Below are positions 30,983 through 32,506 of a stretch of 32,506 nucleotides of DNA, piece by piece. The DNA comes from an uncultured Bacteroidales bacterium (GTDB lineage: Bacteria; Bacteroidota; Bacteroidia; Bacteroidales; WCHB1-69): positions 1-32,506 of the forward strand of contig CAJODA010000020.1 of the NCBI GenBank assembly GCA_905233745.1, given 5' to 3'. The number at the start of each line of letters is the position of its first letter. Position 1 is the stretch's first letter. Both the position numbers and the translations under genes were made by a program. The notes below the pieces were generated by a model, which was not told the origin of the DNA, did no database searches, and saw only the letters and a program-made list of their open reading frames with translations.

Positions 30983-31627
30983 ATGAATAAAGTTATTACT
31001 GTAGAAGAAGCCGCTTCCTATATCAAAGACGGGATGACGGTCATGTTTGGCGGATTCCTCGGTTGTGGTACCGCCGTGAAAGTTGTGGAAGCCATCGCCA
31101 AGAATGGTGTGAAGAATCTCACGCTTATCGGCAACGACACTGCTTATCCTAACAAGGCCATCGGTATGTTGATCTCCAATCATCAGGTTAAAAAACTCGT
31201 CGCTTCCCATATCGGCACAAACGCTGATACAGTGCAACAGTTTAACGACAAGGAACTTGAAATCGAGTTTGTTCCCCAAGGCACATTGGCAGAGCGTATC
31301 CGTTGCGGCGGCGCAGGCCTTGGCGGCATCCTCACCAAAACCGGTCTGGGTACTGTCGTTGAGGAAGGAAAACGCAAAGTTGAAGTCAACGGGGAGGAAT
31401 ATCTTTTGGAACTCCCGTTGCATGCAGATGTGGCGCTGATTGGTGCCAGCATTTGCGACGAGATGGGTAACTGCATCTACAAAGGTACTACCCAGAACTT
31501 CAATCCTATGATGGCCACTGCCGCTGATCTCGTGATTGTGGAAACCAAAGAACTGGTGCCTACGGGCTCTATCTCCATGGAGAGTGTACATACCCCGGGT
31601 GCATACGTTGACTATATCGTGAAATAG
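30983..31627 (+). CDS. ctfA: CoA-transferase subunit A (acetate/butyrate-acetoacetate type), without adjacent subunit B
   Basis: A 214-residue protein of the 3-oxoacid CoA-transferase family I, A subunit: MNKVITVEEAASYIKDGMTV, GGFLGCGTAVKVVEAI, then ELEIEFVPQGTLAERIRCGGAGL near residues 92-114, and FNPMMATAADLVIVETKELV near the end. The A subunit builds the CoA-binding half; the catalytic Glu is in the B subunit. The length and sequence look complete. The usual B subunit gene does not follow: a strong hairpin overlaps this stop codon and a convergent gene lies beyond. The B subunit may be elsewhere in the genome. The role would be transfer of CoA between short-chain fatty acids, as in butyrate or acetoacetate metabolism. 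Confidence 0.9.
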   Translation: MNKVITVEEAASYIKDGMTVMFGGFLGCGTAVKVVEAIAKNGVKNLTLIGNDTAYPNKAIGMLISNHQVKKLVASHIGTNADTVQQFNDKELEIEFVPQGTLAERIRCGGAGLGGILTKTGLGTVVEEGKRKVEVNGEEYLLELPLHADVALIGASICDEMGNCIYKGTTQNFNPMMATAADLVIVETKELVPTGSISMESVHTPGAYVDYIVK

Positions 31628-31679
31628 TTTGCAACTGGCATTGTTGCCAATTACAAACTATTTCATATTTGAGTTTTTT
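31621..31679 (+). terminator. Long hairpin overlapping the ctfA stop codon
   Basis: GAAATAGTTTG at 31621-31631 is complementary to CAAACTATTTC at 31654-31664; inside, GGCA (31637-31640) pairs with TGCC (31645-31648). Together they make a nearly continuous 20-bp stem with two C/A mismatches and a four-base loop. A T-run follows at 31674-31679. The TAG stop lies in the left arm. Confidence 0.7.
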
Positions 31680-31682
31680 AAC

Positions 31683-31714
31683 AAAAAAAGGAGGTTTGTG
31701 AACCTCCTTTTTTT
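31683..31714. terminator. Bidirectional intrinsic terminator
   Basis: AAAAAAAGGAGGTT, loop TGTG, AACCTCCTTTTTTT: a perfect 14-bp stem with an A-run on the left and a T-run on the right, so it can stop transcription from either side. The right end overlaps the stop codon of the convergent T9SS gene. Confidence 0.92.
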
Positions 31715-32506
31715 ATAGGGTTACCTTGACTATCTTTTTCAGACCTACAACTCGGTTGGAATTGGTTGCACGGATAATATAGACTCCTGGAGCCAGACCG
31801 TCAAGGTCTATGATTGTTTTCAATCCTTCGGCTGGATAATTGCGTATGATTCGTCCGAAGGCGTCCAATACTTGTATCTGAGTGAATGGGTCACGTCCAT
31901 TAATAGTCAGTACGCCAGTTGTAGGATTAGGATGTACTGTTAGTCCACCCTCTTTTTCATAATCCTCTAAACCCACATTGATAGTGAGGGTTAACGTTAC
32001 GGTGCTGTCGCAACCATATTGGGTTGAAAGTTGAAAGTTAAAAGTTGAGAGTTGGGCTGTGCCTGTTTCAAAGGTGGTGTCAATTTGCCCACTCACAAAA
32101 TGATAAGGCAGGTCGTTGGTGGTGATTGTGACGGCAGTATCTACAGCGTAGGTCGGATTTACCGTGACCTCTACCGTGTAGACAGTGTTCTCCGCCAGTG
32201 CCGTGTCGCGGTAGGTTCCCTGCTCCGTGAGCAGATGCCCGCGCCAGTTGGCCGTTTCGCCCTGGCACAGGGCAATCGGGTTGTCCTGGACGATGTTGAA
32301 TGCCGTCACGGTGAGGGTCAGGAAAAAGATGCTGTCGCAACCGGCCGTGGTGGTCAGCGAATCGTAAGCGGTGGTGCTGGCGTTGAAGGTCTTGCCGTGC
32401 CAGTTGAAGGGCAGGCTGCCTTGGGTGACGGTGTGGTTCTCCGGAAAGTAGTAGGTCGGGTTGACGGTCACGTCCACAGTATAGATGTTGTTCTCTGCCA
32501 GTACAG
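31713..32506 (-). CDS. C-terminal part of a T9SS-exported repeat protein
   Basis: The frame stays open to the window edge, so only the last about 264 residues are seen. It ends in a type A T9SS sorting domain: VHPNPTTGVLTING, then FGRIIRNY, then LAPGVYIIRATNS and the basic end GLKKIVKVTL. Before it lie diverged repeats of about 75-85 residues with the pattern AENxxYTVxVTVNPTY, a variable segment, and GCDSxxxLTLTV; at least two and a half copies are visible. Such beta-rich repeats with conserved GCDS are common in large Bacteroidota surface proteins. The protein should cross the outer membrane by T9SS (matching porT in this window) and be attached or released. Part of the last repeat is encoded by 7-bp tandem units. 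Confidence 0.9.
   Translation of the reverse strand, partial: VLAENNIYTVDVTVNPTYYFPENHTVTQGSLPFNWHGKTFNASTTAYDSLTTTAGCDSIFFLTLTVTAFNIVQDNPIALCQGETANWRGHLLTEQGTYRDTALAENTVYTVEVTVNPTYAVDTAVTITTNDLPYHFVSGQIDTTFETGTAQLSTFNFQLSTQYGCDSTVTLTLTINVGLEDYEKEGGLTVHPNPTTGVLTINGRDPFTQIQVLDAFGRIIRNYPAEGLKTIIDLDGLAPGVYIIRATNSNRVVGLKKIVKVTL
32023..32050. repeat. Heptanucleotide array inside the T9SS gene
   Basis: Four 7-bp units on the plus strand: GTTGAAA, GTTGAAA, GTTAAAA, GTTGAGA. On the coding strand they give LSTFNFQLST, which is not part of the repeat-domain consensus. Confidence 0.8.

Overview
The window comes from a Bacteroidota genome, most likely of the order Bacteroidales. The evidence is repeated -7 promoter boxes of the form TAnnTTTG (often TATTTTTG) just upstream of genes, little Shine-Dalgarno sequence, a PorT-like type IX secretion (T9SS) protein, a secreted protein with a T9SS C-terminal sorting domain, BspA-type leucine-rich repeats, a GT3-type glycogen synthase, and a GWxTD protein. 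The species cannot be named from the sequence. I see no rRNA or tRNA gene, CRISPR array, intact transposase or phage structural gene.

Positions 1 to about 8.0 kb form an accessory, mosaic region. It holds an unrecognised protein open at the window start, a DUF1232 membrane protein, a BspA-like LRR protein, an unusual 840-residue protein with two complete ADP-ribosylglycohydrolase domains either side of a dual-specificity phosphatase domain, a VWA protein, a small HTH regulator and an unrecognised 203-residue protein. Between them lie gene debris (a decayed phosphatase C-terminus and a TPR fragment) and two short dispersed repeats. One repeat sits three times at the junction between debris or non-coding DNA and an intact gene. 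The other sits just after the stop codons of the LRR and ARH genes. Four copies of TAGTGCAAT, the last three 33-34 bp apart, precede the ARH-DSP-ARH promoter. This is the most likely place in the window for an undescribed system, but the sequence does not prove one.

Positions 8.1 to 14.4 kb are mostly core genes on the plus strand: glucose-6-phosphate isomerase, a sodium:solute symporter, a heptose-phosphate-kinase-like PfkB protein, PorT and glycyl-tRNA synthetase. Positions 14.4 to 16.45 kb hold a small mobile-type insertion: a hicBA toxin-antitoxin pair, a perfect 20-bp hairpin, and an AAA ATPase with a nuclease-like C-terminus.

Positions 16.9 to 20.1 kb carry envelope genes (GWxTD protein, phosphoglycosyl transferase, porin). 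They converge with a minus-strand group: a TPR lipoprotein, a membrane-anchored EEP hydrolase and a rhomboid protease. A PatB/MalY lyase gene follows on the plus strand. A minus-strand operon then encodes a fused glycogen synthase / alpha-glucan phosphorylase, thiamine pyrophosphokinase and EPSP synthase. The window ends with a CoA-transferase A subunit lacking an adjacent B subunit, strong terminators, and the C-terminal end of a T9SS-exported protein running off the edge.

Tandem arrays of 7-bp units occur at three separate places (after pgi, inside the start of the thiN gene, inside the T9SS gene), and a 9-bp array lies between the lipoprotein and EEP genes. They look like a genome-wide family of short tandem repeats.
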